A DNA stretch of 64,000 bases from Hyphomicrobiales bacterium (lineage in GTDB: Bacteria > Pseudomonadota > Alphaproteobacteria > Rhizobiales > Beijerinckiaceae): the NCBI GenBank assembly GCA_027483505.1, contig JAIXUP010000055.1:46918-110917 (forward strand), read 5' to 3'. This document shows, piece by piece, positions 27,619-37,891 of this stretch. Each line of letters starts with the position of its first letter. Position 1 is the first letter of the stretch. The notes below the pieces were generated by a model. That model searched no databases and was not told the origin of the DNA. It saw nothing but the letters and a program-made list of their open reading frames with translations. Made by a program: the position numbers and the translations under genes.

Positions 27619-28830
27619 ATGACGATGCACAGCACCGATTTCATCGCCATCGAGCGCACGCTCGGGGCCCACAACTACAAGCCCATCGATGTCGTGCTGG
27701 CGCGCGGCGAAGGAATCTTCGTCTGGGATGTCGATGGCAAGCGCTATCTCGACGGATTGTCCGCCTATTCGGCGGTCAATCAGGGCCATTGCCACCCGAG
27801 GATTCTGGCTGCGATGATGGAGCAGGCCGGCAAGCTGACGCTTACCTCGCGCGCTTTCCGCAATGACCAACTGGCGCTGTTCTACCAGGAGATCGCCGAA
27901 CTGACGGGCTCGCACAAGGTGCTGCCGATGAACAGCGGCGCGGAGGCCGTGGAAACGGCGGTCAAGGCCGTGCGCAAATGGGGCTACGAGGTCAAGGGCG
28001 TCCCGGCGGACAAGGCCCGGATCATCGTCTGCGCCGACAATTTTCATGGACGCACGCTCGGCATCGTCGGCTTCAGCACCGATCCGGCCGCACGCGGTTC
28101 ATTCGGGCCTTTCGCGCCAGGCTTCGTCACCGTGCCGTTCGGTGACGCGGCGGCGGTGGAAGCGGCGATTTCCCCTGAAACGGTTGCGTTTCTCGTCGAG
28201 CCGATCCAGGGCGAGGCTGGCGTGATCATCCCGCCCGCAGGCTACTTCAGGCGGGTTCGCGAGTTGTGCACCCGCCACAACGTGGTTCTCGTGCTCGACG
28301 AAATTCAGACGGGCCTTGGCCGCACCGGCGCCATGCTGGCGGAGGCACATGAAGGCATTGAGGCCGACGTCACACTGGTAGGCAAGGCGCTGTCGGGCGG
28401 GTTCTATCCCGTTTCGGCGGTGCTTTCGAACAGCGACGTGCTCGGCGTGCTGAAGCCAGGACAGCATGGCTCTACCTTCGGCGGCAATCCGCTGGCCTGC
28501 GCCATCGCCCGCGCCGCGCTGCGCGTTTTGACCGAAGAGGGCATGATTGCGAACTCTGCGGTACAGGGCGACCGGCTGAAGCGCGCCCTGTCCGGCATCC
28601 GCAGCAACATTATCCGCGACGTGCGCGGGCGCGGCCTGATGATCGCCGTGGAGCTCCATCCCGAAGCTGGCGGCGCGCGGCGTTACTGCGAAAGGCTCAA
28701 GGAGCGCGGCGTTTTGGTGAAGGACACGCATGACCACACGATCCGTGTGTCGCCGCCGCTGGTCATCACCGCCGAGCAGACCGATTGGCTGGCCGGCGAG
28801 ATCGAGTCCGTGCTGGCGCCGGGGCTCTAG
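27619..28830 (+). CDS. rocD: Ornithine aminotransferase
   Basis: A 403-residue class III PLP aminotransferase. It converts ornithine plus 2-oxoglutarate to glutamate semialdehyde plus glutamate, following arginase. GAGGAG stands seven bases before ATG 27619. The N-terminus [20 protein letters not shown] and [14 protein letters not shown] are typical of RocD. The PLP site has [13 protein letters not shown], and the Schiff-base Lys is 256 in [12 protein letters not shown]. Translation is linked to rocF. The stop shares the four bases CTAG with the stop of the opposing M20 peptidase gene. Confidence 0.96.
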   Translation: MTMHSTDFIAIERTLGAHNYKPIDVVLARGEGIFVWDVDGKRYLDGLSAYSAVNQGHCHPRILAAMMEQAGKLTLTSRAFRNDQLALFYQEIAELTGSHKVLPMNSGAEAVETAVKAVRKWGYEVKGVPADKARIIVCADNFHGRTLGIVGFSTDPAARGSFGPFAPGFVTVPFGDAAAVEAAISPETVAFLVEPIQGEAGVIIPPAGYFRRVRELCTRHNVVLVLDEIQTGLGRTGAMLAEAHEGIEADVTLVGKALSGGFYPVSAVLSNSDVLGVLKPGQHGSTFGGNPLACAIARAALRVLTEEGMIANSAVQGDRLKRALSGIRSNIIRDVRGRGLMIAVELHPEAGGARRYCERLKERGVLVKDTHDHTIRVSPPLVITAEQTDWLAGEIESVLAPGL

Positions 28831-30218
28831 CCTCGGGTCTCGGCGATGTCCCAGTACAGCCCCGCCATGATCGCCAGCCCTTCGCGGAACAGGGCGGCGG
28901 GCACATGCTCATCCGGCGCGTGTTGCGAGCAGCCCGGATAGGAGTGCGGCACCCAGATCGTCTTCAACCCCAGAACATCGGCGAAGATGTCGTTCGGCAG
29001 GGCGCCGCCGAGATTGGGCAGGATCGCAGGCTTGATGCCGGTGGTCGCCTCGAGCGAGGCGCGGGCGACCTCGACCCACGGGTCATCCGGATCGAGGCGG
29101 GTCGCCCCGAAGACCTCGTCGCGCGCCGGTGTCACCTCGACCATGCCGAGCCCTTCGCGCGCCAGATGCCGCTTGATGGCCGGGATCACGTCCGTGTGGT
29201 CGACATCGACCGTGAAGCGCAGCTGGCAGCGTGCGAAGGCCCGCGGCGGAATGGCGTTGACCGGCGCTTTCGGATCGCCCGTCTCGAAGGCCAGGACCTC
29301 GAAATTGCACCAGCCGAAGACCTTCTCGGCGCCGGTGAGCCCCGGCTCGCCCCACCACGGCTCGAGCGCTGGCCCATCGGGCCCGCCATCGACGACGAGC
29401 CCTTCCAGAGCCCTCCTGACCGAGGGCGGAATGCCGTTCTTCGGAACCAGTTCCGGTATGCGGATCTGGCCATTCGCGCCGACAATCCGGCTGATCGCGT
29501 GCGCCAGGATGATGCCGGGGTTCGAGATCAGCCCACCCCAGTTGCCGGAATGATGCCCGCCGGCGCGGGCGCTGATGGTCAGGTTGAGCTGCAGCGCGCC
29601 GCGTGCGCCAAGGAAGATCGTCGGCCGCTCCGCCGACAGGCGCGGCCCGTCCGACGCGATCAGCAGATCGGCCCTGAAGGCGTCCGCATGCTGGGCGCAC
29701 AACTCGCGCAAGCCCGGCGAGCCGGTTTCCTCGCCGGTTTCGATCAGATAGCGGGCGTTGAAGCCGAGCTTCCCGCGCGTGGCCAGCACGGCCGCCATCG
29801 CCGCCATGTTGACGCTGTGCTGACCCTTGTTGTCGGCGACGCCGCGTCCGTACCAGCGGCCGTCGATCTCGGTCAGCGCCCAGGGATCAAGCCCGTCACG
29901 CCAGCGCCCCTCCATGCCCAGGACGGTGTCGCCATGTCCGTAGCCGAACACGGTCATCAGGGCGGGGTCCTCGATGCGTTCGGCCAGCAGGAACGGCCCC
30001 TTCGACTTCGGATGGGTGAGCACGCGGCAGGAGAATCCCATAGCCGTGAAGGCCGGGATCATGTTGCCGTGGATGTACTCAGCCAGCGCTGGCCCCGATG
30101 TCGCGCTCTGGCTTTCGGTCGGAATCGCGACGCGGGCGGCAAGATCGCCGCGAAACGAGCCGTCATCGAAATGGGCGGTGGCGCGGGCGATTGCAGCGGC
30201 GCGGGACGACAGGCTCAT
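28827..30218 (-). CDS. M20 family metallopeptidase (dipeptidase-like)
   Basis: A 463-residue di-zinc peptidase. Ligands and catalytic residues: H95 and D97 in [10 protein letters not shown], bridging D129 in [10 protein letters not shown], catalytic Glu pair 163-164 in ETGEETGS, D190 in IASDGPR, and a late His in WVPHSYPG or SQHAPDEH. The lid dimerisation domain lies near 205-330. No signal peptide, so cytoplasmic. It starts only eight bases after the transglutaminase gene, as last gene of the leftward operon. That suggests it trims or recycles a peptide-like product of the ligase system; this is inference. The nearest relatives by feel are CNDP/ArgE-type dipeptidases. Confidence 0.88.
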   Translation of the reverse strand: MSLSSRAAAIARATAHFDDGSFRGDLAARVAIPTESQSATSGPALAEYIHGNMIPAFTAMGFSCRVLTHPKSKGPFLLAERIEDPALMTVFGYGHGDTVLGMEGRWRDGLDPWALTEIDGRWYGRGVADNKGQHSVNMAAMAAVLATRGKLGFNARYLIETGEETGSPGLRELCAQHADAFRADLLIASDGPRLSAERPTIFLGARGALQLNLTISARAGGHHSGNWGGLISNPGIILAHAISRIVGANGQIRIPELVPKNGIPPSVRRALEGLVVDGGPDGPALEPWWGEPGLTGAEKVFGWCNFEVLAFETGDPKAPVNAIPPRAFARCQLRFTVDVDHTDVIPAIKRHLAREGLGMVEVTPARDEVFGATRLDPDDPWVEVARASLEATTGIKPAILPNLGGALPNDIFADVLGLKTIWVPHSYPGCSQHAPDEHVPAALFREGLAIMAGLYWDIAETRG

Positions 30219-30226
30219 CGGACAGA

Positions 30227-31105
30227 CTACCCCAAAGGTTCGACATCGACCTTGACATCGATCGACTGGCCGCCCGAACCGATGATGACGCCATCAATTG
30301 GCGAGACATCGGCATAATCGCGGCCCCGCGCGACGATGATGTGGTCATTGCCGGCCATGATGCCATTGGTCGGGTCGAGCCCGACCCAGCCGAGCCCGTC
30401 GCCGCACCAGACCGAGACCCAGGCATGGGTCGCGTCCGCGCCCTCAAGGCGCTTTTCGCCGGGCGGCGGGATGGTGCGCAGATAGCCGCTGACATAGGCC
30501 GCCGGCAGGCCGAGGCCGCGCATTCCCGAAATCATGACATGTGCGAAATCCTGGCAGACCCCGCGCTTGTTCTCGAAAGCCTGCGCCAGCGGCGTCGAGA
30601 CGACGGTCGCCTTCGGGTCGTAGACGAAATCCGCCTTGATCCGATGCATGAGTTCGGTGGCCGCCTCCAGCATGCCCCGGCCCGGGCTGAAGCTTTTCGC
30701 CGCGTAGGCCACGGGTCCGGGCTCGATCGGGACCGACCGGCTTTGGTAGAGGAAGTGCACCGGAGAGGACGGCTCGAGACCGCCATGCTCGACCGCATCA
30801 CGCCGCACAACTTCCCAAGGCAGTGACAGGTCCAGCCCCGCCAGTCCGCGCTGAGACACATCCACCAGCGATGTTACGGCCACGCTGAGCGCCCTGTGCG
30901 GCTGCTCGATGGTGAGCGTCGTCACACGGTTGCCGAAAAAGCAGATGCTGTCGCGCCGCTCGGATGCCTCCGGAGTCAGCCTGAGTTCCGATGAGATGAC
31001 ATTCTGGCCCGGCTCTTCGCGCGGGAACATCCTCAGCACGCAGCGCGCGAACGGCACCGCGGTGTTGTAGGTGTAGGTGGTGATGTGCCGGATGTTGTAG
31101 AGCAC
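30227..31105 (-). CDS. Transglutaminase-like cysteine protease-fold protein
   Basis: A 292-residue protein of the bacterial transglutaminase-like group. An N-terminal beta domain (MLYNIRHITTYTYNTAVPFA) is followed by the catalytic core with an intact triad: C184 in KRGVCQDFAH, H227 in ATHAWVSVW, D244 in GLDPTNG. The start is a GTG with GAGGGAG just upstream. Such proteins break or form amide bonds. In known gene neighbourhoods they travel with circularly permuted ATP-grasp and alpha-E proteins, exactly as here (seven bases downstream of that gene). No signal peptide, so probably cytoplasmic. Substrate unknown. Confidence 0.9.
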   Translation of the reverse strand: MLYNIRHITTYTYNTAVPFARCVLRMFPREEPGQNVISSELRLTPEASERRDSICFFGNRVTTLTIEQPHRALSVAVTSLVDVSQRGLAGLDLSLPWEVVRRDAVEHGGLEPSSPVHFLYQSRSVPIEPGPVAYAAKSFSPGRGMLEAATELMHRIKADFVYDPKATVVSTPLAQAFENKRGVCQDFAHVMISGMRGLGLPAAYVSGYLRTIPPPGEKRLEGADATHAWVSVWCGDGLGWVGLDPTNGIMAGNDHIIVARGRDYADVSPIDGVIIGSGGQSIDVKVDVEPLG

Positions 31106-31112
31106 GGCTCCC

Positions 31113-33635
31113 TCACGCTTTCCGGCCAGGCGCGTCGATGCCAGCCTGCAGGAAGTAGCGGTTGGCGACGGCTTCGGAAAGGTTCATCAGCCGCTGCTCG
31201 ATGGTGAGCACGAAGCCGCGGTCAACCTGATCGGTGCGCGATGTGGCGATGTCCGCTGCCAGCTTGAGCGACAGCCGGCGAGGCGCTTCCATCAGCCCGT
31301 CATCGCGCATCTTGGGCAAGGCGGCGACCTCGGCATCCAGCCGCGCGATCTGGAACGCCACCGAGCGCGGGTTGTACTCGTCGAACAGCACCATGTCGAT
31401 GACCGGGTGGAAGGCGACGCCGACCAGATAGCGCGAGCGATAGGTAATCTGGGAGTCGATCAGATCCAGCATGACGTCCAGGCTCTCGGCGGAGGCGGCC
31501 ACCTCCCCGAACTGGCGCGCGAAGCGGCAGGTCGTGATCGCGCGCTCGATCCGGCGGCCGATTTCGAGGAAGCGCCAGCCATCGCCGCGGTTCATGTTCT
31601 CCTCGGCCAGCCCGGCGAAGGCGGCGAGTGCGCGCAAGGCGCGGTCGGCGGTCTCATAGCCCTCGCCTTCGGTCGGCAGATCGTCGTTGCTGCGCTCAAT
31701 GCGGCGGGTCAGGTCGCCGATGAGGCGCCAGGCGTCCACCGAAAGGCGCTCACGCGTGACCGATGCGGTGCGCTTGGCCTCACGGATGCAGGCCGCTGCG
31801 GAGCCGTAATGGTCAAGCCCGTGCAACGCTGCAAAAGCCTGACGCAAAGGCGGCGTCCGTGCGCCCGGCGCCGCCCCCCAGGCGACCAGCAGGCCACTCA
31901 GCCGCTTCACCGCCTCCTGCTGGCCAGGAAGCCGTGCGTCAGCGTCGATCATCCGCCCGAGCAAGGTCCGCGTCAGGCGCAGGACGCCTTCGGCGCGTTC
32001 GAGATAACGTCCGAGCCAGAACAGGTTGTCAGCCACGCGGCTGGGCAGGTTTCCGACCAGGCGGCGGATCTGGATCTGGTCCGGCGGCGGCAGAAGGGTG
32101 ACCTGTGCCACAGGCTTTTCCGAGAGAACCCAGACGTCGGATGAGCGCGCGCCCTCGCGCATGGTGACCGCCCGCGCGTCGAGACGGTCCGAGGTACGGC
32201 AGAAGCCGCCCGGCATGACGCGCCAACCTTCGGGCGTGGCTGTGGCATAGACCCGCAAGGCGAAGGGCCTCGGCTCCAGCGAACCATCATCACGCAGCAC
32301 CGGCATGGTCGAGATCTTCACGACCTCCTGGGCGACGTAGTCCATGCCGCGGGTCTTGATCGCCGCGATGATCCCGGCGCGGGTCCGCTCGTCCTGTTCG
32401 GACATGAGCAGGTGGTCGCCCTCGCTGGCGTCGATCAGGTCGCTGCGGAACGCCGGCGCGATGGCCAGATCATTGATGCGGTCAAGAACCTCCTGCCGCT
32501 CTTCGGCCTGTCCGCACCACCATGTCGCGACGTTGGGCAGCAGCAGCTTCTCGCCGAGCAGCTTGCGGCTCAGCCGCGGCAGGAAACTCATCAGCGCGCG
32601 CGACTCGACCACGCCCGAGCCGGGGCTGTTGGCGACCACCACATTGTCCTGCCGGATGGCATGCAGCAGGCCCGCCACCCCGAGCCGCGAGGCGGCATTC
32701 AGCTCCATCGGGTCCGAATAGTCGCCGTCGATCCGGCGCCAGATGACATCGGCGCGCTTGAGGCCGGCAATGGTGCGCACATGCACGCGGTCGTCCCGCA
32801 TGACCAGATCGCCGCCCTCGACCAGAAGGAAGCCGAGATAGCGCGCAAGATAGGCCTGTTCAAAGTAGGTCTCGCTCAGCGGGCCGGGCGTCAGCAGACA
32901 GATGCGCGGGTCGGACCTGCGCGCGCCCGAGACGAGACCGGCCCTAAAGCCCTGGAAGAAGCTCGCCAGCCGCTCGACATTGAGCGCGCGGTAGAGGTCC
33001 GGGAAGGCGCGGGCCATGGCGAGGCGGTTCTCAAGCGCGTAGCCGACGCCCGAGGGCGCCTGCGTCCGATCACCGAGCACCCACCAGCTTCCGTCCGGCC
33101 CGCGGCCGAGATCACAGGCGTAGATCTGCAATTGCTGCCCGTCAGGCCCGAGCGCTCCCTTCATCGGGCGCAGGAAATCGGGGCTGCCGGCGACGGCCGC
33201 CGCCGGCAGGGCACCTTCGGAGATCAGGCGTCCCGGCCCATACAGGTCCCGCAGCACCGCTTCCAGAAGGCTGGCACGCTGGATCACCCCGGCTTCGATG
33301 GCGCGCCATTCGGGCTCGCTGATCGGCAGCGGCATGTGGCTCATGGGCCAGGAGCGTTCGCCCGAAAGCATGTCGTCAAGCGAGGATTCGGCCCGGATGC
33401 GGTAGGAAACGCCGGCATCGGCGAGGTGCCTGTCGGCGACGGCCTTGCGGCGCGTCATCTCATCCGGAGTCACGCTCGTCCATTCGTCGAGCAGCGCCTC
33501 CCATTGCGGACGGATCGTCCCATCGGACGTGACGAGTTCGTCATGCACCCCGGCCAGCGGCCGGTAGGACCGCAGCAGGTGGTCCCGGCGGGCGGCCTTG
33601 GTGCGCTGGGATTCGGCCAGACGGGAGTTGGGCAT
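31113..33635 (-). CDS. Circularly permuted ATP-grasp / alpha-E fusion protein
   Basis: An 840-residue two-part protein. Residues about 60-480 match the circularly permuted type 2 ATP-grasp (old DUF404/DUF407): LYGPGRLISEGALP, DLGRGPDGSWWVLGDRTQAPSG, RICLLTPGPLSETYFEQAYLARYLG and NSPGSGVVESRALMSFLP. Residues about 515-835 are an all-helical alpha-E domain (old DUF403): SRVADNLFWLGRYLERAEGVLRL-type start and SQITYRSRYLVGV. ATP-grasp enzymes activate a carboxylate as acyl phosphate and join it to an amine, so this is a predicted peptide or amide ligase. In many species the two parts are separate genes. It starts six bases after the DUF2126 gene. Confidence 0.9.
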   Translation of the reverse strand: MPNSRLAESQRTKAARRDHLLRSYRPLAGVHDELVTSDGTIRPQWEALLDEWTSVTPDEMTRRKAVADRHLADAGVSYRIRAESSLDDMLSGERSWPMSHMPLPISEPEWRAIEAGVIQRASLLEAVLRDLYGPGRLISEGALPAAAVAGSPDFLRPMKGALGPDGQQLQIYACDLGRGPDGSWWVLGDRTQAPSGVGYALENRLAMARAFPDLYRALNVERLASFFQGFRAGLVSGARRSDPRICLLTPGPLSETYFEQAYLARYLGFLLVEGGDLVMRDDRVHVRTIAGLKRADVIWRRIDGDYSDPMELNAASRLGVAGLLHAIRQDNVVVANSPGSGVVESRALMSFLPRLSRKLLGEKLLLPNVATWWCGQAEERQEVLDRINDLAIAPAFRSDLIDASEGDHLLMSEQDERTRAGIIAAIKTRGMDYVAQEVVKISTMPVLRDDGSLEPRPFALRVYATATPEGWRVMPGGFCRTSDRLDARAVTMREGARSSDVWVLSEKPVAQVTLLPPPDQIQIRRLVGNLPSRVADNLFWLGRYLERAEGVLRLTRTLLGRMIDADARLPGQQEAVKRLSGLLVAWGAAPGARTPPLRQAFAALHGLDHYGSAAACIREAKRTASVTRERLSVDAWRLIGDLTRRIERSNDDLPTEGEGYETADRALRALAAFAGLAEENMNRGDGWRFLEIGRRIERAITTCRFARQFGEVAASAESLDVMLDLIDSQITYRSRYLVGVAFHPVIDMVLFDEYNPRSVAFQIARLDAEVAALPKMRDDGLMEAPRRLSLKLAADIATSRTDQVDRGFVLTIEQRLMNLSEAVANRYFLQAGIDAPGRKA

Positions 33636-33641
33636 GCCCTT

Positions 33642-36600
33642 TCAGACCCCGACCGGCCGGCGCAGGTCAAGCGTCAGCGGAAATTCACCTGTGATTTCCA
33701 CGAGCGGAGGCGTAATCTGGCCAGGCGTGTGCCCGATGTTCTCGAAGCGCGCCAGCCGCCGCGCCTCCGCCTCGTAGGAGTTGACCGGCAAGGTGTCGTA
33801 GCTTCTGCCGCCCGGATGGGCCGCGTGGTAGACGCACCCGCCGAGCGAGCGGCCGGCCCAGAGATCGACGATGTCGAAGGTCAGCGGCGCATGCACAGGA
33901 ATGACCGGATGCAGTCCGGCAGCCGGCTGCCACGCCTTGTAGCGGACACCGCCCGCATGGGCGTTGCCGGCCGCCTCGACGAGGGGCACGCGGCGGCCGT
34001 TGCAGGTGATGACATGACGGCCCGGCACAAGGCCGGAGGCCTTGACCTGAAGGCGCTCGACCGAGGAATCGACATAGCGCACGGTGCCGCCGATGGCGCC
34101 GGTCTCGCCCATGACGTGCCACGGCTCCAGCGCCTGCCGCAGCTCCAGCGTGACGCCGCCATGAGTGACCTCGCCATAGAAGGGAAAGCGGAACTCATGC
34201 TGGGCCTGGAACCAGACCGGATCGAAGGTGTAGCCGGCGCGGCCGAGATCGGCCAGCACGGCGCTGAAATCCGCCTTGACGAATTCCGGCAGCATGAAGC
34301 GATCATGCAGGGCCGTGCCCCAACGCACCAGCGCGCCGACCTGAGGCTCGCGCCAGAACCAGGCCACAAGCGCGCGGACCAGCAGTTGCTGCGCCAGGGA
34401 CATGCGCGCATCGGGCGGCATTTCGAAAGAGCGGAACTCGACGAGGCCAAGCCTGCCGGTCGGCCCGTCGGGGGAATAGAGCTTGTCGATGCAGATTTCC
34501 GAGCGGTGCGTGTTTCCCGTCACGTCGATCAACAGGTTGCGAAACAGCCGGTCGACCATCCATGGCGCGACGTGGCCAGCGCCGGGCATCGGCACGTGCG
34601 CCATGGCGATTTCGAGTTCGTAGAGCCCGTCATGACGGGCCTCGTCGACGCGCGGCGCCTGGCTGGTCGGGCCGATGAACATGCCTGAGAACAGGTAGGA
34701 CAGCGACGGGTGCCGCTGCCAGTACAGGACAAGCGATTTCAGCAGGTCGGGGCGGCGCAGGAAGGGGCTGTCGGGCGGGCTTGCCCCGCCGATGACCACA
34801 TGGTTGCCGCCGCCGGTCCCAGTGTGCCGGCCATCGATCATGAACTTGTCGCAGCCGAGGCGTGACTGGCGCGCGTCCTCGTACAGGCCCTTGGTGATGG
34901 CGATGCAGTCCGACCACGTTGCGGCCGGCTGGACATTGACCTCAATCACGCCCGGGTCCGGCGTGACCTTGATGACCTCGAGCCTCGGGTCGTAGGGCGG
35001 GGCGTAACCCTCGATGTGAACCGGCGTGCCTGTCGCCTTCGCGGCGGCCTCGACGGCGGCCAGAAGGTCGAGATAGTCCTCGACCTTCTCGACCGGCGGC
35101 ATGAACACGCATGGAATGCCGTCGCGCATCTCGACGCTGAGCGCGGTGCGGACGCTCTCCGCCAACAGGTCCTGCTCGACGCGTTGCTGCCGCTCGATAT
35201 CGCGCTCGCCCGAGGCGATGAAACTCAACGCCGCGCCCTCCTCCGGGGCCTGGCCGCCGACCTCGCGCAGGCCATGGTCCGGATCTGGCCTCGGCAGCGG
35301 CGGGCGCGGCTCGAGCGGGTCCTGCGGATGGACATGGGGATAGGCCGAGGGCGGGACCCAAGGCAGTGATCCGAGCGGCAGACGGTAGCCGACCGGCGAG
35401 TCGCCCGGCACGAGAAACAGCTTGCCGCGGCGCAGGCCCCAGCGTTCCGACTTCCAGCGGCGGTCTGTCGCCGCCGCCTGCCAGCGCTGCACCGGCAGCA
35501 CATAGCCCGACGCGGCATTGAGGCCGCGCTCGAAGGTGCGGACCATCCTGGCGCGCTCTTCCGGATCGGCGAGCCTGGGATTCATCGGGTCGACATTGGG
35601 CGGGAGCTGGCCTTCCTTCAGGATCCAGTGCGCCGGGTCCTCGAAGGCGGGAACGACATAATCGGCCTCGATGCCGAGATTGCGGGCGACGTGCAGCGTG
35701 AGTTCCTTCGCGGGGCCGGATTCGGCGCTCGCCTTCTGCGGCGCTTTCGGCTCCGGCGCGATCAGGCTCATGTCGCTCCAGATCGGCACGCCATCCTTGC
35801 GCCAGTACAGGCCGAAGGCCCAGCGCGGCAGGGTCTCGCCGGGATACCACTTGCCCTGCCCGTAGTGCAGGAAGCCTCCCGGGGCAAAGCGTTCGCGCAG
35901 CCGCCGGATCAGGTCATCGGCGCGGGCGCGTTTCTGCGGGCCGACGGCCGCCGTGTTCCATTCCGCCGCCTCGTAATCGTCGATCGAGATGAAGGTGGGC
36001 TCGCCGCCCATGGTCAGGCGCACATCCTGCGCCGCCAGGTCGCGATCCACCCTGTGGCCGAGCGCGTCGAGGCTGGACCAGGCTTCCTCGGAGAACGGCA
36101 GGGTGATGCGCGGGGCTTCCCGCACCCGCGTCACCTTCATCTCGAAGGCGAAGCTGGTGTTGGCATTGCCCATCAGCGAGCCACTGACGGGGGCCGCCGA
36201 GCGGTAATGCGGCGTCGCCGCGACCGGCAGATGGCCCTCCCCGCAGAGCAGGCCGGAAGTCGGGTCCATGCCGATCCAGCCGGCACCGGGAATGTAGACC
36301 TCGGCCCAGGCGTGCAGGTCGGTGAAGTCCTTGTCGGTGCCCTTCGGCCCCTCAAGCGGGTCGATGTCGGCAGTGAGCTGGATCAGGTAGCCCGAGACGA
36401 AGCGAGCCGCCATTCCGAGATGCCGCAGGGTCTGCACCATCAGCCAGCCTGTGTCGCGGCAGGAGCCGGAGCCCAGCGTGAGGGTTTCCTCGGGAGTCTG
36501 GACCCCAGGCTCCATGCGGATGGTGTAGCCGATCATGCGCTGAAGCCGCGCATTCAGGTCGACGACGAAATTGACCGTGTTGGTCGGCTCGCGCGGGATC

Positions 36601-36998
36601 GTTGCGAGAAAGGCCGCCAGTTTCGGGCCCGCGGGCTCAGCCACCAGATAGGGCGCAAGTTCCTCCTTCAGGTCGGCCGGATAGCTGAAGGGGAAGATCT
36701 CGGCATCGCTCTCGACGAAGAAATCGAACGGGTTGACCACCGCCAGATCGGCGATGAGATCGACCTCGATGCGGAACTCCGTCACAGGCTCGGGAAAGAC
36801 GAAGCGCGCCAGCCAGTTGCCGCTCGGGTCCTGTTGCCAGTTGACGAAGTGCTGGGCCGGGGTGACCTTGAGCGCGTAACTTTCCACGCGCGTGCGGCAA
36901 TGCGGCGCCGGACGGAGCCGGATGATCTGGGGACCCAGCGTCACGGGCTGGTCGTAGGTGTAATGCGTGACGTGCTGGATCGCGGCGATTACGGCCAA
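33642..36998 (-). CDS. Transglutaminase-DUF2126 large protein
   Basis: About 1118 aa from TTG 36998 ([20 protein letters not shown] matches the family start; AAGG lies about eight bases before). The N-terminal transglutaminase-like domain has a full triad: C180 in [11 protein letters not shown]229 in LHAWAEVY, D245 in GMDPTSG. The long C-terminal DUF2126 part holds [42 protein letters not shown] and [16 protein letters not shown], proposed in the literature to be an amidoligase of glutamine-synthetase-like fold. The frame to 37133 adds a poorly conserved leader. First of the four-gene ligase operon, 134 bases after eutC. Product unknown. Confidence 0.88.
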   Translation of the reverse strand: MAVIAAIQHVTHYTYDQPVTLGPQIIRLRPAPHCRTRVESYALKVTPAQHFVNWQQDPSGNWLARFVFPEPVTEFRIEVDLIADLAVVNPFDFFVESDAEIFPFSYPADLKEELAPYLVAEPAGPKLAAFLATIPREPTNTVNFVVDLNARLQRMIGYTIRMEPGVQTPEETLTLGSGSCRDTGWLMVQTLRHLGMAARFVSGYLIQLTADIDPLEGPKGTDKDFTDLHAWAEVYIPGAGWIGMDPTSGLLCGEGHLPVAATPHYRSAAPVSGSLMGNANTSFAFEMKVTRVREAPRITLPFSEEAWSSLDALGHRVDRDLAAQDVRLTMGGEPTFISIDDYEAAEWNTAAVGPQKRARADDLIRRLRERFAPGGFLHYGQGKWYPGETLPRWAFGLYWRKDGVPIWSDMSLIAPEPKAPQKASAESGPAKELTLHVARNLGIEADYVVPAFEDPAHWILKEGQLPPNVDPMNPRLADPEERARMVRTFERGLNAASGYVLPVQRWQAAATDRRWKSERWGLRRGKLFLVPGDSPVGYRLPLGSLPWVPPSAYPHVHPQDPLEPRPPLPRPDPDHGLREVGGQAPEEGAALSFIASGERDIERQQRVEQDLLAESVRTALSVEMRDGIPCVFMPPVEKVEDYLDLLAAVEAAAKATGTPVHIEGYAPPYDPRLEVIKVTPDPGVIEVNVQPAATWSDCIAITKGLYEDARQSRLGCDKFMIDGRHTGTGGGNHVVIGGASPPDSPFLRRPDLLKSLVLYWQRHPSLSYLFSGMFIGPTSQAPRVDEARHDGLYELEIAMAHVPMPGAGHVAPWMVDRLFRNLLIDVTGNTHRSEICIDKLYSPDGPTGRLGLVEFRSFEMPPDARMSLAQQLLVRALVAWFWREPQVGALVRWGTALHDRFMLPEFVKADFSAVLADLGRAGYTFDPVWFQAQHEFRFPFYGEVTHGGVTLELRQALEPWHVMGETGAIGGTVRYVDSSVERLQVKASGLVPGRHVITCNGRRVPLVEAAGNAHAGGVRYKAWQPAAGLHPVIPVHAPLTFDIVDLWAGRSLGGCVYHAAHPGGRSYDTLPVNSYEAEARRLARFENIGHTPGQITPPLVEITGEFPLTLDLRRPVGV

Positions 36999-37132
36999 GG
37001 GCTCAACCTTCGGATGTCTCGAGAAGCTGGCGGACGATAGCCTCCGTTGCCGGGGATAGGAAGCGATGTTGTGGTTATTTTGCAGGCATAGGTAGTTGCC
37101 GCCTGCATCGCCATACGGCAGTGCGGGCGGCA

Positions 37133-37891
37133 TCAGGCCGGAAGAAGGCTCGTCAGGCCAGATTCATCCTTGAGCGCCACACCGCTGGCGCCGCGCCGCC
37201 TGGCTTCAGTGATCAGCCAAAACAGGCGGCCCGCAGCGTCCTCCAGGGGCAATCCACCATCCCGGATGTTGGAAACGCAGTTTCGGTCCGCGTCCGTGCT
37301 GACGCCGGGCCTGGCGGCATGGGTGAAATAGGCGCCGAGGCTGTCGACGGCGGAGAGGCCCGGCCGCTCGCCGATCAGCATGAGGACCGCTCGGGCCTTG
37401 AGCAGCGCCGCAATGTGATCGCCCAGCGCAACGCGCGCCTGCGTGGCGATCACGAACGGGGCGAGCGACAGGCCTGCAGCGCGGGCCAGATCGGCAACCT
37501 GGAGCGCAAGCGGCGCAGCATGGGCCTGTACCGCCGTGGCCGAGAGGCCATCGGCAATGACGATGGCCAGATCAAGCGGATCGCCTGCCGCATCGGCGAG
37601 CGCCAGTGCGCTCGATTCGGCTGGACGCCGCCCGAGATCGGGACGACGCAGATAGATGTCGCGCGACGGCGCGGCGCTCGACGCATGCAGCACATGCGGG
37701 CCAAGCGCCCGCGCGATCGCCTCGACATCAAGCGCCGCATGCACCGCGTCGCGCGCTTTTGCGTGGGCGATCTGGAATGCCAGAACCTCGGACAAGGCCA
37801 GCCCCTGCCCCGCGCGCGGCAACCCGATCCGGGCCGGCGTCGCGGCCTTCAGCGCGGTCCACCGGTCAGGCTTCGCTGGCAATTCGCTCAT
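37133..37891 (-). CDS. eutC: Ethanolamine ammonia-lyase small subunit
   Basis: A 252-residue EutC. With EutB it forms the adenosylcobalamin-dependent lyase turning ethanolamine into acetaldehyde and ammonia. Conserved stretches are [57 protein letters not shown] and [14 protein letters not shown]. The ATG overlaps the eutB stop by four bases (ATGA, 37888-37891), so the subunits are coupled. No microcompartment, reactivase (eutA) or transporter genes are adjacent, the usual simple arrangement in alphaproteobacteria. Confidence 0.96.
   Translation of the reverse strand: MSELPAKPDRWTALKAATPARIGLPRAGQGLALSEVLAFQIAHAKARDAVHAALDVEAIARALGPHVLHASSAAPSRDIYLRRPDLGRRPAESSALALADAAGDPLDLAIVIADGLSATAVQAHAAPLALQVADLARAAGLSLAPFVIATQARVALGDHIAALLKARAVLMLIGERPGLSAVDSLGAYFTHAARPGVSTDADRNCVSNIRDGGLPLEDAAGRLFWLITEARRRGASGVALKDESGLTSLLPA

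Noticed and set aside
32412..34688. Open frame of about 750 codons on the plus strand
   Set aside because: Antisense to the ATP-grasp and DUF2126 genes, which have clear motifs; the plus-strand product has none.
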